A stretch of 64,000 bases of DNA from Earliella scabrosa (Eukaryota > Basidiomycota > Agaricomycetes > Polyporales > Polyporaceae), in NCBI GenBank assembly GCA_022605405.1, contig JABYQQ010000006.1, forward strand, positions 2,046,001 through 2,110,000, read 5' to 3'. This document shows, in pieces, positions 1 to 12,084 of the stretch. A program made the translations under genes and the position numbers. Below the pieces are notes generated by a model that saw only the letters and a program-made list of their open reading frames with translations, was not told the origin of the DNA and ran no database searches. Positions within the stretch are counted from its first letter, which is position 1. Every line of letters starts with the position of its first letter.

Positions 1-980
1 GTTGACTAAGTGTAACGGTTCGTGGCCGAGGGAGGACGAGGACGAGAGACGGGAGGCGGGAGACGAGGCGCGGGCGCGTTACGAGACGTTGGGCAGTTGC
101 AGGCCGCTCGCCACGCCACGTGGCCATCCTTCAACTTGTCTTATTTCTTCCTTGTCGCACACATCGAGCGAGCAAATATTCCGCACATGCGTCCCCTTTT
201 CTTCGAGAGTGCTCGAGGGCTGTCTATACTCGCTACATGCAGTGGCGAGGCGTGGGTGCACAACGACGCTGCCCCCGGATTCCGCACTGCGCTGCCAATG
301 GTGGCCCATCATGACAGATGACCGCCAAATACTACATATTCGTCAGGTCTCCTTGGAGGCCTGAACGATTCCGGCACTTCCATCAAGGTGAGCAAACGCG
401 TCTCCTTGAAACTGACCTCGTCCGTTGCACCGATCAATCGATTGTACGCACGCTACGGACGTACTGATTCGTTGTACAGATATCCTGCTACTCGTTCGCC
501 TGGAGGGCGGTGAGAAATGCCATACTCGAACTGCATCGCCATCAATTCGGGAGCGGTCCTGACCCGCTCACAATTCATCTCGACGAGGGACCAGACACGA
601 CGAGACGGCGCGCTCACGTTGAATTTGCCGTGGCTGTTCCAAGTCGCATGGTCGTCATCCAGGCATGTTCACGCCCTTGGAGCGTTATTCGTTGGTGAGC
701 CAATCTCTACCGCGCTCCCAGTCACCTTTGGTACAGTGTACATCGTACCTCCTTACCGTGTTCCATTACTTGCCCGTCGTCATCGCACGTCGCCTGAAGC
801 ATGTCCTGACCGTGTACATCAGCTCTTGCGTGGGTGCTATACAGAACAGGTTCGTCTCGACCTCCAGATCAGGTCATCCATCGAAAACAACACATCAGCC
901 CCATGAACACCCGCCGTGGGCAATGACGGTATGCGTGGATGTTCACCGGTATGTAGCGCTGTATCCGTGTTTGACCGGTC
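1..980. other. No gene recognised
   Basis: Only short overlapping open frames are present, with no recognisable domain, splice pattern or repeat. The right end (from about 870) may hold the promoter side of the degenerate secreted-protein gene that follows. Confidence 0.4.
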
Positions 981-984
981 ATGA

Positions 985-1440
985 CAACACACGTCCGGGT
1001 GTCTTCTCCGCCGTCCTCCTTGTTGCCCTCTCCGCCGCCACCTTCGGCTACGCCCAGACCATGACCGGCGGTGATGGTGTCTTCGTGTCGTACCTGTGCT
1101 CTTTGAGACATGTTTGCTGACTCTCGTGGACTCGCAGCCACCTTCTACAACGCCGGCACTGGATCGTGCGGGTTCTTCAACACGGACACCGACTTCGTTG
1201 TCGCCGTCGACGCCGCGACCATCCAGAACTTCCCTGGCGCGACCGCGAACCCGAATGCGTTAGTATCCTGCATACACGTCCTACCAACGTCCACACGAGC
1301 CGGGCCGTCTCGGAGCTCTCTCCCGCGCCCCACTCTCGTGTGATGACTATTCGCTGACTGTTGCTCTGGACAGGAACCCTATGTGTGGCCGGCAGATGGT
1401 CGTCACTGGCCCCGCACAGATAGCTCTGGTGGTCGTCCCA
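985..1440 (+). pseudogene. DPBB / RlpA-like secreted protein remnant
   Basis: A hydrophobic leader (VLLVALSAATFGYAQ, 1009-1054) looks like a signal peptide ending near the AQ site. It is followed by an intron-like stretch with gctgac branch point ending gcag at about 1137. Next comes an exon reading ATFYNAGTGSCGFFNTDTDF with VVAVDAA. A last piece near 1377 reads NPMCGRQMVVTGP. This is the cysteine-containing double-psi beta-barrel pattern of fungal barwin/RlpA-like secreted proteins. No in-frame ATG precedes the leader. The donor after the NPN codons is gc-like rather than clean GT. After VTGP the conserved second half of the barrel is not found. I call it a truncated, decayed copy. Family assignment is by motif recognition only. 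Confidence 0.6.
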
Positions 1441-1537
1441 ATGATCGTACTAACTATGTTGGGAACACCTTATCGTCATGATCAGACGCACTTGACTAGC
1501 CCCTGAGTATGCTCCTTCGTTCCTACGGACACTGGTC

Positions 1538-3131
1538 TTGAACCATGTTTCTTCCTCCTGCTCACCGGTTGATCTATTGAGCCAGATCCTTGAAGACTTC
1601 ATCCGCCTGCCCTTCGAAGGGTCAAATGGGATCCCGGACCCCAACGGAAATAACCCGCAAATCGCGGAAACGACCCTCGCTCGTACTGCACAAGTCTGCC
1701 GGACGTTCACCGAGCCTGCCAATCGCATACTGTGGAGGTCAATACCGTCACTTCTTCCTCTATGGCTCACGCCACCCTCGATGACAATGGTCGGAAGGAC
1801 ATCCGTGGGGATTCTGCGTACGTACTCGCTTGCTCTGACAAGTACTGCAACTCCAATGTTCGTCCGGAGAGGACCAGGGGGCACGCTTCCGCATGTTCGC
1901 CTCGCTCATCCGCGAAGTCCGTCTTGACCTCTCAGGCTCCGCTGAAGCCCATCCCTCTGTCTTCGGGCACCTCGCGCACCCTCTCAACGGTGAACGATTG
2001 CTCCCCCGCTTGCGGACTCTGGCAAGCATCAGTCCGAGTCCGCTCGATACCCATCTACCCTCTCACGCCCACGATACGCCGCTTCGACCTCTATAACCTA
2101 CTGGTCGAGGCCCGTCGCCGCCTCCTAGACAGTGACGAAGACGAGGGCACCCAGGACGTGCTCGTGCGCGCCATCTGCCGCGCTGCGCCGTTCATCGAGG
2201 ACCCCAAGTTACGGGGCTTCTACCACCGCCCCCCGATCGTCGCCCTCGGTGCCCTGAAGCACCTCCGCACGCTCAATCGCCGACATGGAGCACCTCGAGG
2301 AGCTCAACAACATTTCGCTCTACCCTCGTACCGACTGGAAGCCCACGGAGCCGCTCGCTTTCTCTGGCTTCCGCGAGCTCGCGGTCCTCGACATTGAGTG
2401 CGACGTCCCCGCCATCGGGCATGCGTTACGGACTGTCAGGGGCCCGCTGCGGACGGTGCGCATGCGTGCGGTTGGGCATGGACGACGAATGGCCGCAGGA
2501 CCATAGTCGAGTGTGTGCCCGCGCTCCGTACGCTTGTGCTCGACGCGAGGGATCCGGCGGAGGATGCCGAGGGGGGCCCGTGCCGTGGGATCTCGCGCTC
2601 TTCCTCGAGCCGTTCCTGCAGGTGCGCGCCATGGAGGAGCTACGGGTTCGGGTGGTTGCGAACGTACCGTGAAAGGTGCGCATGACGGTCAACGTCTGCA
2701 GCGAGGATTTGGAGGTCGTGGCGAAGGCGTGGCCGAAGCTTAGGACGCTTGCGCTGGACGTTCAGTCCGAGCAATCGCCCACGCTTCTTGCGCTGGCGAC
2801 GCTGGCAGCGCAATGCCCCGCGCTCGAGACGCTCCTCCTTCATCGGCTCGACACAGGGCAGGATGGTGTCGAGAGCGGGCTTCCGTCTCCGCTCCCCTCG
2901 CATAGTGCGTTGCGCAGGCTGTCGGTGTTCGACGTCGAGAAGATCCACATCGCAAACCGGGTACAAGCGGCGGACATCGTGTCACGCATGTTTCCTCGTG
3001 TCGACCGAGAGGCATCTCCGAAACCGGCGGAGCGGGTGTACGACGTGAAGGAGGTGTTCGAGGAGATCCCTGCTCTTCTGCGGCGGATCCCAAGTTCGTC
3101 GCAGGCGCGTCGGCCTGGCGCGAGTTCATAG
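1538..3131 (+). pseudogene. F-box / leucine-rich-repeat protein pseudogene
   Basis: The N-terminal frame (1538-1780) has an F-box-like segment: LARTAQVCRTFTEPANRILW then SIPSLLPLW, the usual agaricomycete F-box ending. The rest reads as LRR-type sequence: LIREVRLDLSGS at 1900, LKHLRTLN at 2265, MEHLEELNNISLYP at 2285, CVPALRTLVLDARD at 2515, WPKLRTLALDVQ at 2733, CPALETLLLHRLD at 2814. These pieces lie in all three frames without plausible introns between them, and an in-frame TGA sits at 2670. The gene has therefore collected several frameshifts and at least one stop. An intact relative would be an SCF substrate-recognition subunit, as is common in expanded basidiomycete F-box families. Sequencing error could explain one or two breaks but hardly all. 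Confidence 0.65.
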
Positions 3132-3466
3132 AGGAGACAAAACCTAACTTCTGCGGTAGGTTCCACGTAGTTCGAGAGCTAGAGTAGATCTTGAATGTCG
3201 CAAGAGCGATTGTGGTACGAATCGAAGCGGGCTCTACAAACACATTAAGCATTACAATCTGCGTGCTTACAACTCGTTTTGTTCTACCGGGCGAAGATAC
3301 AACGCGTACAAATCTGTTAATCACGAACGCATAGCGCAAAGCATCAGCTGTTGTAAGGTATCCACTCTCACCTCTCGACTCGACTCATCTCATCCCGCTC
3401 CTCCGGTCTCATCCCTATTCCCGATCCCGCGTTCACGCCGACGTCAGTCTGTGTGCAGGGCGACGT

Positions 3467-6400
3467 CTAGCTGACAGCGCCCTCCTCCTCGCCGGCCCAC
3501 TCGGATAAGTGCAGCCCAAGCTCGCGCACGCTCGCGTCGAGCGCGCGAAGCAGCTTCGCCATATCTTCCAGCGCAAAGTCCTCGACTTCCTCAATGAGCG
3601 CCAGATCCTCGCGGTCGTCGCGGATCTCCTGCGCGGGCCTCGCCGCGGGGGCCTTGCGCCGGTCCGCGAGCGCCTGCAGCTGCCGCCGCGCGGCCTCGAG
3701 AAGGCCGGCGTGCAGCTCAGGCGCGAGAGCGCCGGACGCGCCGACGACGAGCATCGCGTCTAGGACGCATTTGAAGAGGGAGGCGAGCAGGGATGAGTCG
3801 GTTTCGGTCCCGAGTTGCGTGAACGTGGCCGCGACCATCTGCGACGTGAGCGTGCCGCAGTGCTTCCCGCAGGAGAAGAGGACGGGGCCTGTGCGAGAGA
3901 GAGGAGGGGGAGGGAGGGGGGTCAGCGCGGGGTGGTGGTGACGCGGAAGAGACGGAGCCGGGGACGTACATCGCGCACGCTTCTTGCACGCCATCGTGGA
4001 TGTAGAACCGGAGGCCGGGCAGCGCGAGCTCGAGCACTTGGGAGACGTACGGCCCGAACCGTGCGTTCAGTGTCGATGCGTGGATGAGGAGCGTCTCGAA
4101 CGCTTGGCACTTGTCTTCCAGCGCCGACGTCTTCACGCCGACCTGCCGTCCGTCTATCGAGATGCTCTCCCAGCCGTCGCGCTCTTCCTCGTCGTCATCT
4201 GAGAAAGACCAGGTCAGTGCTCAAACGATGTCACACAACAGCTGGTCGCGCACCGTAGATGGAGATGTCGGCTTTCGAGCCCGCGACACGGAGCAATGGG
4301 GGCATGACAATGGGCAGGTACGGCTCGAACTCCTCGCCGAGGGCCTGGCAGACCTTTGCCCACGTCGCGATCAGCAACTGGCTCAGCATCGTGTCGTTCG
4401 GGTCTACCGGACTGTCTGCAGACACGCAAAACCTCAGTGCAAGGGGGAGGCACGAAGATGCGTGGACGGTCTCACTCTGGATCTGCATGAGCAGCTCGAC
4501 GAACGTCCGCGAAGTCCGGGCGGAAGATCTCGCGACCGACGGCAATGGCTGCGAAGACGCGTACACGCGGGGATGAGCATAGAACGACCAACGTCCGACC
4601 AACGGGGGGAGGGGACGAGGCCTGCGCACTCCATCACCTGGACGCGCAGCTTGCGGTACTCGGGGCCGTTCGCGTTCTGCATCACGTTCAGCAGCAGGGG
4701 CATGATCGAAGAGTAGTCCTGTCCAATGATCCGTGAGCTACGGCGAACGAGGACGGATGGATGGAACGAAAGATGCGCCGCACCTTCGCGAAAGTGGCTT
4801 CGCTCGCGTCTGCAACCATCGCGAGCGTCGTAATGACCTGCTCCTGCATGTACCGCTTCGGCTGCTTAGACGCGTCCGTCGCGGCGGGGTTCAGGAGCTT
4901 GAGCAGTCGCTCGACGATGGAATCAAGGTACGGAATGAGCGTCTCGCGCTCGACGCCCTCGCAGAAGTTGATGAGCGCCGCGGCGGCGTGTGCGTAGACG
5001 CTGGGAGGGGGGACGGTCAGGCGGAATGGGGCGCAGGAGCTACCGTGCTTCTGGTGCCTCGAGCGCGGGTATCAAGGCCGCGAATATCTGCTCGTGGAAC
5101 TTTTCCTACACGACTTCCTGCACAGGTCGTCAGCGAAGCTCTACCGCATCTCGGAACCCTATCACGCGAGCGGTGCATACTTTGAGGTCTGTGCACAGCT
5201 GTCCGCTGCGCAAGACGAGAATGAGTGCTGGACAGCGAGACAGACGAGCAAACGAGGAACGTACTCGATCACCTTTCTGAGCTCTTGCTCGTCCCTTCCG
5301 CGATCGCAGCAATGGCCATGAGGCCCGCATGTCGTAATCGCCAGTCATGGCTCGCGAGCATCGCGGGGATAAACGAGAACGCGGGTGGGAGGACGGCCTG
5401 GCCGCCGAGGGCGCACGCAACACGGTCGAGCGAGTGCTCGTACGTATGCGGGTACGAGTCGTCCGTCGGGTCGTCGGCGAGCTACAAAGTCGTCAGCGCT
5501 GGGAACGCGCAGCAATGGCGCAGGAACGCGAGACCTACGTCGGCATCGAGCCACGTCTCGGTGTCGTCCTCCGGGATCTCGCCCATGCCTTCGAGACACC
5601 CGCGGACGACGATGTTTACCCAGCCCTCCACGCACTTAAGCATCGCGGGTCGCAACTCGCTGAGCGTGGTCATAAATTCGAGTGCCGCCTTGCGCACTTC
5701 GTCCTCTTCGCCAGTCCCTTCACGCTCATTGCCGTTCGAGCTCTGCGCGACTGGTGGGAACGCGAACGTGCTACCGCCGCCAGGATTCGGCCGAGCAACG
5801 GTGAGTGTGGGGCCCGCGTCGACAGCAGGGATAAGGAGTGAGGGGAGGAATGTGAGAAGGGCGGGGATGTGGGGACGGAAGAGGTGCGGGTTTGAGGTCG
5901 CAAGTTCGGTGAGGACGGAGAGGAACGGTGGTTGTTGAGCGCGAGGGAGGGATGGTAGAGTGTTGAGCATTGGGTACATCAGAGCGAGTGCTTGCGCTAG
6001 ACAAGAATGATTAGCACGCCGAACGTTGAAGGAACTTCATTACTTGCGCGGTCGAGCGAGCGACACTACACACGAGCCTCGAGAGCGGCGGAGCGGCCTC
6101 GATAGACCAAACGCGACCCCCTTCCCCTAGACGCGTCGCTCACGGGGTTGCGGGGTTTGCTAGCGAGCCTACTCTGCGCACGGGACAGAGGATACTGAGG
6201 GAGCTCGCGGTATTCATAGATTCGCGCACCATTCGTATCCAACCAGACGCGAGGCAACTGGGCTCCAGGGAGACAACTATCTCGAATGACTGTCGCGATA
6301 CGAGTGCGTATGGCTGGACTACCTGGGAGACATGTACGGCACCACACTTGAGATTCCGACAGCCTGAAACGCAGCTATAAAGACCGCGCGTCCAGGGACG

Positions 6401-7190
6401 GCATGTTGCGTGCAGGCGTGCGGGACGAGGAAGTAATAAAGGGAGGATAGAAGAGGGAAAAACGCCCGAGAAGAGAGAAACGGTGGGCCTATGAGATAGA
6501 AACGCCACCGGAGGTTTGATCGTCCGATGGGTGGGGAGATGGGATGGGGGAAGAATAGTAGGCGGAGAAGGGCTCACCTCGGTACTCTGTGGGTCCTGGA
6601 GGCCCTTCTGGGGAATGGAGACGACGCCGTCGGTGTTGAGGTCGATGATGAGGTTGGGGCAGCCGGCGAAGACACGGAAGGCGGCCTCGCGCGTGAGGAC
6701 GTCGGGATCTCCAGCCATGGCGAAGACCTGGGGCTGTAGGGCGTGCCATGGATGGCCGCGCTTCATGGCCTGATTGGAGAGGTCGGTGACGGTGTCGACC
6801 ATCTTCCTACGGACGACGGCGACGGGCTCATGGAGGAGGGGGTGGAGTAGGATGCGCTGGAGGGTCTCGATGGCGGGCGCGCCAAGATGGTCATAGAGGG
6901 CGACGCGTTGGGAAGTGGAGGGGCAGAAGAGAAGACGGCGAAGGAGAACGAGGGAGAAGGAGCGCATCATCGGGGCGAATGGGGACGTGAAGATGAGATA
7001 CAGAAAGACGGGCAAGAACTCACCAGCTCGGTGCCGGCCGAGGTCGCGAACTGAGCAATCGCGAGGAGGTAGAGGTCGGGCGTGCGCGCGAGCCTCTCGT
7101 CGACGGCCTGCTCCGCGCTGTTCGCCGTCGGACGCGTTCAGGGACTGCGATCGATGTGCGGGGCAGGGTACTGACCTGGACCGAATCTAG
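3467..7190 (-). pseudogene. PSE1: Importin beta-3 (PSE1/Kap121-type karyopherin) pseudogene
   Basis: Long stretches match the Kap121 HEAT-repeat nuclear import receptor in order. They are: TPDLYLLAIAQFAT (about 7040-7110); MRSFSLVLLRRLLF to GLQDPQST (6970-6580); YPMLNTLPSLP (5970) and CLEGMGEIPEDDTETWLDAD (5600); AAAALINFCEGVERETLIPY (4990); MPLLLNVMQNANGPEYRKLR (4700); MLSQLLIATWAKVCQALGEE (4395); CQAFETLLIH (4110); and the C-terminus LALIEEVEDFALEDMAKLLR ending at 3467. Many introns still have correct GT..AG borders. Several lesions are visible. An in-frame TAG replaces a conserved Gln codon (complement of 5106-5108). There is a one-base frameshift before TFVELLMQ (about 4508-4514). A frameshifting deletion follows EGTSK (about 5280). 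The acceptor AG before MRSFSLV is missing. The N-terminal exon and the region 6000-6500 cannot be read. An intact paralogue elsewhere would be expected, because this receptor is normally essential. Confidence 0.75.
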
Positions 7191-7347
7191 TTGTTCGCCC
7201 GAAGCAGGTCGGTGCGCCGTGCGCCGGGGTCGTGTTAGACGAGGAGGCAGGCGACGATATCCTAGTATGAGGGGAACATCAATCGAGAGGACGGGCGAGT
7301 GCGGGGACCAGGACGTACTTCGATCGTTTCAAAGTGCCAATGGCGGC

Positions 7348-8590
7348 TCAATCGCAAGGCGAGTCATCGCTGGAGAACAGTCGTATGTGCCCGTTCGCGC
7401 TTCGCAAGATGTCCAGAGTTAGTTGAGCTATCTTCGGCGGGAGACGGTCGCCTCTGGTGGGAGAAAGGGAAGTCTGCGAGGGCGGGCGACCTTGGGAGAG
7501 ATACGACCGGAAAAAATGGCCTCGTAGGGAGGTCATATCGTCCTCATCGGGCGTGTCTCTGCCCTCCGACTCTAGGCGGATTTCTCGCGCGCGTGGATCA
7601 CCAACGGTCCGGGGTTTGGTGTGAGGAGTGCGTGGAGCTCCGGCGATGGCCATGAGCAAGTAGACACCTTGCCGAGATGTTGCGAGCCGGGAGAAACGAG
7701 CGGAGAGTCGGGATAGCAGCCATGGGCTGGGTACAGGAGTGGCAGGGGAGGTCGATAGCTGTTTCGGCGGGGTCCACAAGAGCCATAGATCGCACAAAGA
7801 AACTCCAACGGAAGCTGTCCACGCACCGCACCATCCCAACGATCGTCGATTGCAGCAAGCATTCCGCCCTCCGTTTCGAGCACTCACACCGCGATAAACG
7901 GGCCGCCCCCGTGCAAGTCGAGCGACTTCATCTCCAGATAGTGCTCGTTCAGGCCCACTCTCCAGGTCGATAGTGCGCCCGCTCTCCTCCGTCTCGTGGC
8001 CCGCCGAGTGTGGCGCGAGATCGTGGCCGGGGTCAAGCGCGAGTACGAGTGCCTGTTCTGCGCCCTCTTCCGAGCGCGACGCGGAAGGACGCGGATGACG
8101 ATGAGCGTCAGTACGATGCTCTATCTCAAAAGAGAGGGACTCACATAGACCTGCACGACGATAACGGCAAGGATCGCCTGCGCGGGGTGTCCGAGCGCAA
8201 AGAGCACGACAAAGACGAGCTGTGTCGCGAGATAGAGCAGCCCGCTCTCTGCGCCGCTCCAGAGCCGCATGATGATGAGCGCGATGGACATTGCGTTCGT
8301 CGCGGGGGTGGCCGGGACGATCGTCGCAGGCGGGAGAGGCGTGGTGGGCGTGAGCGTGAAGTGCGCGACGACCGCGATGCAAGCTGTTGGGTGCGCATGA
8401 CGGCTGCGGCTGCAGGGAGAGGATATCGCATGAACGGCGGCGAGGACGGCGTGGACAGTGGCGGGGTCAAGACCGAGAAGCCAACCAGGAACGGGACTGG
8501 CGTGGGAATAGTATGTAAGTAATGTGGCAGCTGTTTTCCTAAATTGCTCCTCCTCCTCTCCGTGCGCGTCGCCGCGCTCGACCTCCATGT
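7348..8590 (-). CDS. Unassigned spliced membrane protein
   Basis: Reading from about 8590 down, an acidic start (MEVERGDAHGEEEEQF) leads into a tract with hydrophobic helices (MSIALIIMRLWSG and LATQLVFVVLFALGHPAQAI with LAVIVVQV, 8290-8150). A long hydrophilic stretch follows (LALDPGHDLAPHSAGHETEE, about 8040), and the gene ends with LTLDILRSANGHIRLFSSDD near 7348. Frames change at GT..AG-like borders (for example gtgagtg after VYRG near 7890), so it is a multi-exon gene. I do not recognise a family. At least two membrane helices suggest an integral membrane protein. Exon borders are not settled, and decay, as in the neighbouring genes, cannot be excluded. Confidence 0.45.
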
Positions 8591-10583
8591 ACGTCTCTGG
8601 TCAGGCTAGCTGTACAGAGTCTTGGTGGCTTCCTCATAACCCGATCAACACTCTGAGAACTGGTACGTAGTGTTGACCGGTTTGTGTGGAACTAACTCAC
8701 GGAGTCCTAGTCCCTCTACTGGCTCTCCCGAGTCGATGGGCACTTCAGCTACAGTAGCACAGACGTGGCCGGTCAATCAAGCGACCTCGAGCACGCGCAG
8801 ACGTGGCCGGTCAATCAAGAGAACTCGAGCAAGACCACGCGGTGGTCGGTATGAAGATTAGCTCGAGAGGGAGATCCTAAGCTAGATCAGGTGCGCATCT
8901 ACGCTAGAGCTTCGTAGCTTGAGGGCTTAGTGTACCGGCGACCCGCTCGCGGGTCGAGGCAATATACTATCCCATCGCACCCCGCCATAGTGCCCGCTGC
9001 CCGTTCGTCTCTCCGAGTCAAAGCTGGAGTACTCGCTGTGTATGGGCGCGGAGCATGCAAAGCAACGGATCTGGAGTCGCTCCGAGGACAGGTCGACCTG
9101 GTAGGCCTGTTCGAGCGTATGGGGCAACCGAACGGGACGACGACGTTCCCATACTTACAATGTTTAAAGATCAGTTGAGAAACTTGTTCCCTGAACTGAT
9201 AGGGTGGGATCATGCCCGCGATGGGGCGTAATCTTTAGAACCCATTGGAGCCAAATTCAATAGGCGCGATCTCGTCTTCGCTTCTGCAGGAACGTCCGGT
9301 TGCATCGGACTAAGAGAGGACTAGACAGAGCTATAACATCTCTTTATCGAGTACAATCATATAATGATTGGGTCTACCCCATTCGAGACTGAGCATGTTT
9401 CTGTTTCGGTGGGGCGACACGCTCTAACTGTGTGATTACAGATTTCACTCATTCCTCCGTCCTACGGCACCACACGCTCGCGGAAATAGTCGCCAGCCTT
9501 ACGCTCAGCTCGTTAACCTGTCTCTATCAACGGGCGGGGGCAGTCAGATGACCAGTCAGCGGGGACAGGCCCATCAACGGACGCAGACAAGCCATCTCTC
9601 ACCTCACCGGGAACATTATCACCGACCTATAGAACATGGACCATACAAACTGTCCGTGCCCCTTACGCCCGCAAGGCTCGCGCGCAATACCAGCCGGCCG
9701 CAGGCGACTACGCGGAAACTAGACCTCCAGCTGCCTTCCCCGCCCGCGTCCCATGCCTATGACCTCCGCTACCGAGCTCCTTGTCTTCTTCCCGCCAGTC
9801 ATCACCTCACTCATGCGCACTGCCTTCCCGCCCGCGCTCGTTCGTGGGTCCGGTTGCGTTCCCACTCACCGCCCGGTTATACGAGTGTCCTCAGATCCGA
9901 CCCTACCAGCAGAGCTAGAGCGCGAGCGTCCTCAGATCCGACCACACCTCGAAGCTCGGGGATCAGTACCTGTCTCTGCACAACTACAGCACGCCGGATT
10001 CTGGCTGTCTCTGATAATCTCCATACTCACAGAAGGGGTGTTCTCGCCTCGGGTCGACACCAACAGGCGCTTATACCGACGATTCTCATGATCGCCCCCC
10101 TCAACATGTACATCTCCACCAGAGGAAGATTGGCGGTGCGTTTTCGCTGCTTTATTTCTGAAAGAAATTACGTCTCTGTCTAACCGAGTCCACAGACCCC
10201 GGTCGATTCCCTTCTTGCTTCGGTGTCTGTCATTTGGACTCGCATTTTGGGTCGTAGTCCACGGTGCGACTTGCCCTCACGCCATCCACGGCAGGGGGCC
10301 AGTGGAGTCTTAGCGCCGGCCAAGTCGAGCAACTGGCACTGGCCATGGACCATACCAGCGCATATACTGGCGGTCGATCGATCGCATCCTGCTCGTTATC
10401 CTCCTCTCCTCTCCCTTTCCTGTCATACTACCGCTGCATTTTGTGACTTCCAAGCTCAGAAGGAAAGGCTACACGAGTCTGAATGTCGAGTATACCTAGA
10501 ATAGGAAGCTTCCGCATGTGGCCAAACCAACATCACCTATAGCTATAAACTCCGGTCTTCTCGCTCACGCTCTCCCCATCAAC
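8591..10583. other. Intergenic, no supported gene
   Basis: Short frames only; the longest (211 codons, 9548-10183) is low-complexity and shows no recognisable motif or splice context. A direct repeat containing 'gcagacgtggccggtcaatc' lies at 8761 and 8797. Confidence 0.4.
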
Positions 10584-11620
10584 ATGCCAGATCGAACCAC
10601 TAGATCAGGACGGCTACCCAGAGCGCGGCGGTTTGCTGTCATTCGCATGAATCCTGAAGCAATGGTCGCCCACCTCCAAGACCCCGCAGCCATGCATGCT
10701 GCTAAGGCCCTACAACCGAAAAAATACCTCGTCTACCTCCACTATGTGCGTCTTATATCTAACCGTGAGCTGTGAGTGAGGGTTGACGTTCATATAGCCA
10801 CAGGACCTTGCTATGCCAGACAGCACGTGGTGCCGGTATCGTATCAGTCCCGTCGCCACAACGCCACGCCCAGCGGTTCCCGACATGGGTATCACGTCCG
10901 ATATGATCCTACCAATTCTTCCCAATGTCAACCATTGCAAAGACCAAGTCGTCTCTGTCACACCGAATTTCCCTTTCACGAACTGCTGCTTCTGGATTCA
11001 AAGCCAATCCTCACTGCGTGTACGCGTGGATCCTGAACGCGGGTACAACGACGATAGATCGCACCAGCTCGACATTGCACAACATATCGCTTATGCAGAC
11101 GCCTTCAAACTTGAATACGCAAGTATGAGCCGACATCAGGAGACGTTGACTTCGAGAGTAATGCCGGCTCGAAGCACGTCTCAACACACAGCTGCTGGAT
11201 CTTCCTCAAGGTTGACGTACGATATTGAATTGGATGTCAGCCACCGTGAACGCTCTGCATCAGAGCCTCCTAGCCCTACCATCCCCTGCTCAATGGCAAG
11301 ACTTCTATCGCTCGACTTGTTTGGATGGGACGGCCATCCTGCCTATGAATACATACCGTTGGTTGATCTGTGGCTAGAGATCGAAGATCATTTGACGGAG
11401 GACAGCATCCCTAGCCCTGCCGAGTTGTGGATGGAGCAGGAAGCGATGTCCCGGTACGTGCTGTTTGCGAAGTTGGAAGTTCGGACATGAATGTGGATCT
11501 AGCATTATCGAAGTCTCGATCACGCGTCGCCATGTCATGCCATGTGTTCGGGATGGAGATTTGCTCAGCCCTAGAGCACAGGACGGACAAGTTCAAACTA
11601 GTCTCCGGATGCGCGACTAG
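10584..11620 (+). CDS. Conserved basidiomycete protein of unknown function
   Basis: Exon 1 (10584-10745) starts MPDRTTRSGRLPRARR and ends at a codon boundary before gtgcgt. The intron is 10746-10803 with gttgac branch and acag acceptor. Exon 2 (10804-11453) continues DLAMPDSTWCRYR. A second intron (11454-11502, gtacgt..ctag) joins in frame to exon 3, which stops at 11620, giving 309 aa. Without that last splice the protein would stop at 11490 (282 aa). A central motif LPNVNHCKDQ..FPFTNCCFW followed by LRVRV resembles a family I associate with agaricomycete hypothetical proteins. The middle is Ser/Thr-rich. No catalytic motif is visible. The exon sum divisible by three supports an intact gene. 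Confidence 0.6.
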
Positions 11621-12084
11621 AGGCAGTAGAACGTTGGCCGGTGGGCGGCGATGAACTTCGGTAGTAGGATAGCGGTGCTTGTGTCAGAACGTAGACCTAG
11701 ATCTCTATGTAACTAATTCCTCAGCCGCGATGTGGGCACAGGCGATGTCGATAACGAGAAGCAAACATAGTACCGGTCTTGAGGGGACAACAATCTTCGT
11801 CTAACCGAGAAGTTGCCTTCTCTGGAAACTCCTAGGCTCGACCGACCCCAGAACCAACTTGTCCTGTATTGATAAAGACCGTATCATGCGCTTAGCTATT
11901 CTTGCGTAGTGTATAGCCGCCGATATGATTTGTCGTGGCTTTATATAGTTGGCCTAGGCATCCCATGCACCCCAGCCTTGGCATTCGAGATGCTGACATA
12001 CGACTCAACTTCAGTTATCCACGAAGATGTGAGTGTCCACTCAGGAGCCATGGCATCTTTATCTGACATTGTCGGTAGCACCGG
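11621..12084. other. Intergenic region
   Basis: No coding feature seen. A TATA-like 'ctttatatag' at 11939 lies upstream of the next gene. Confidence 0.35.
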
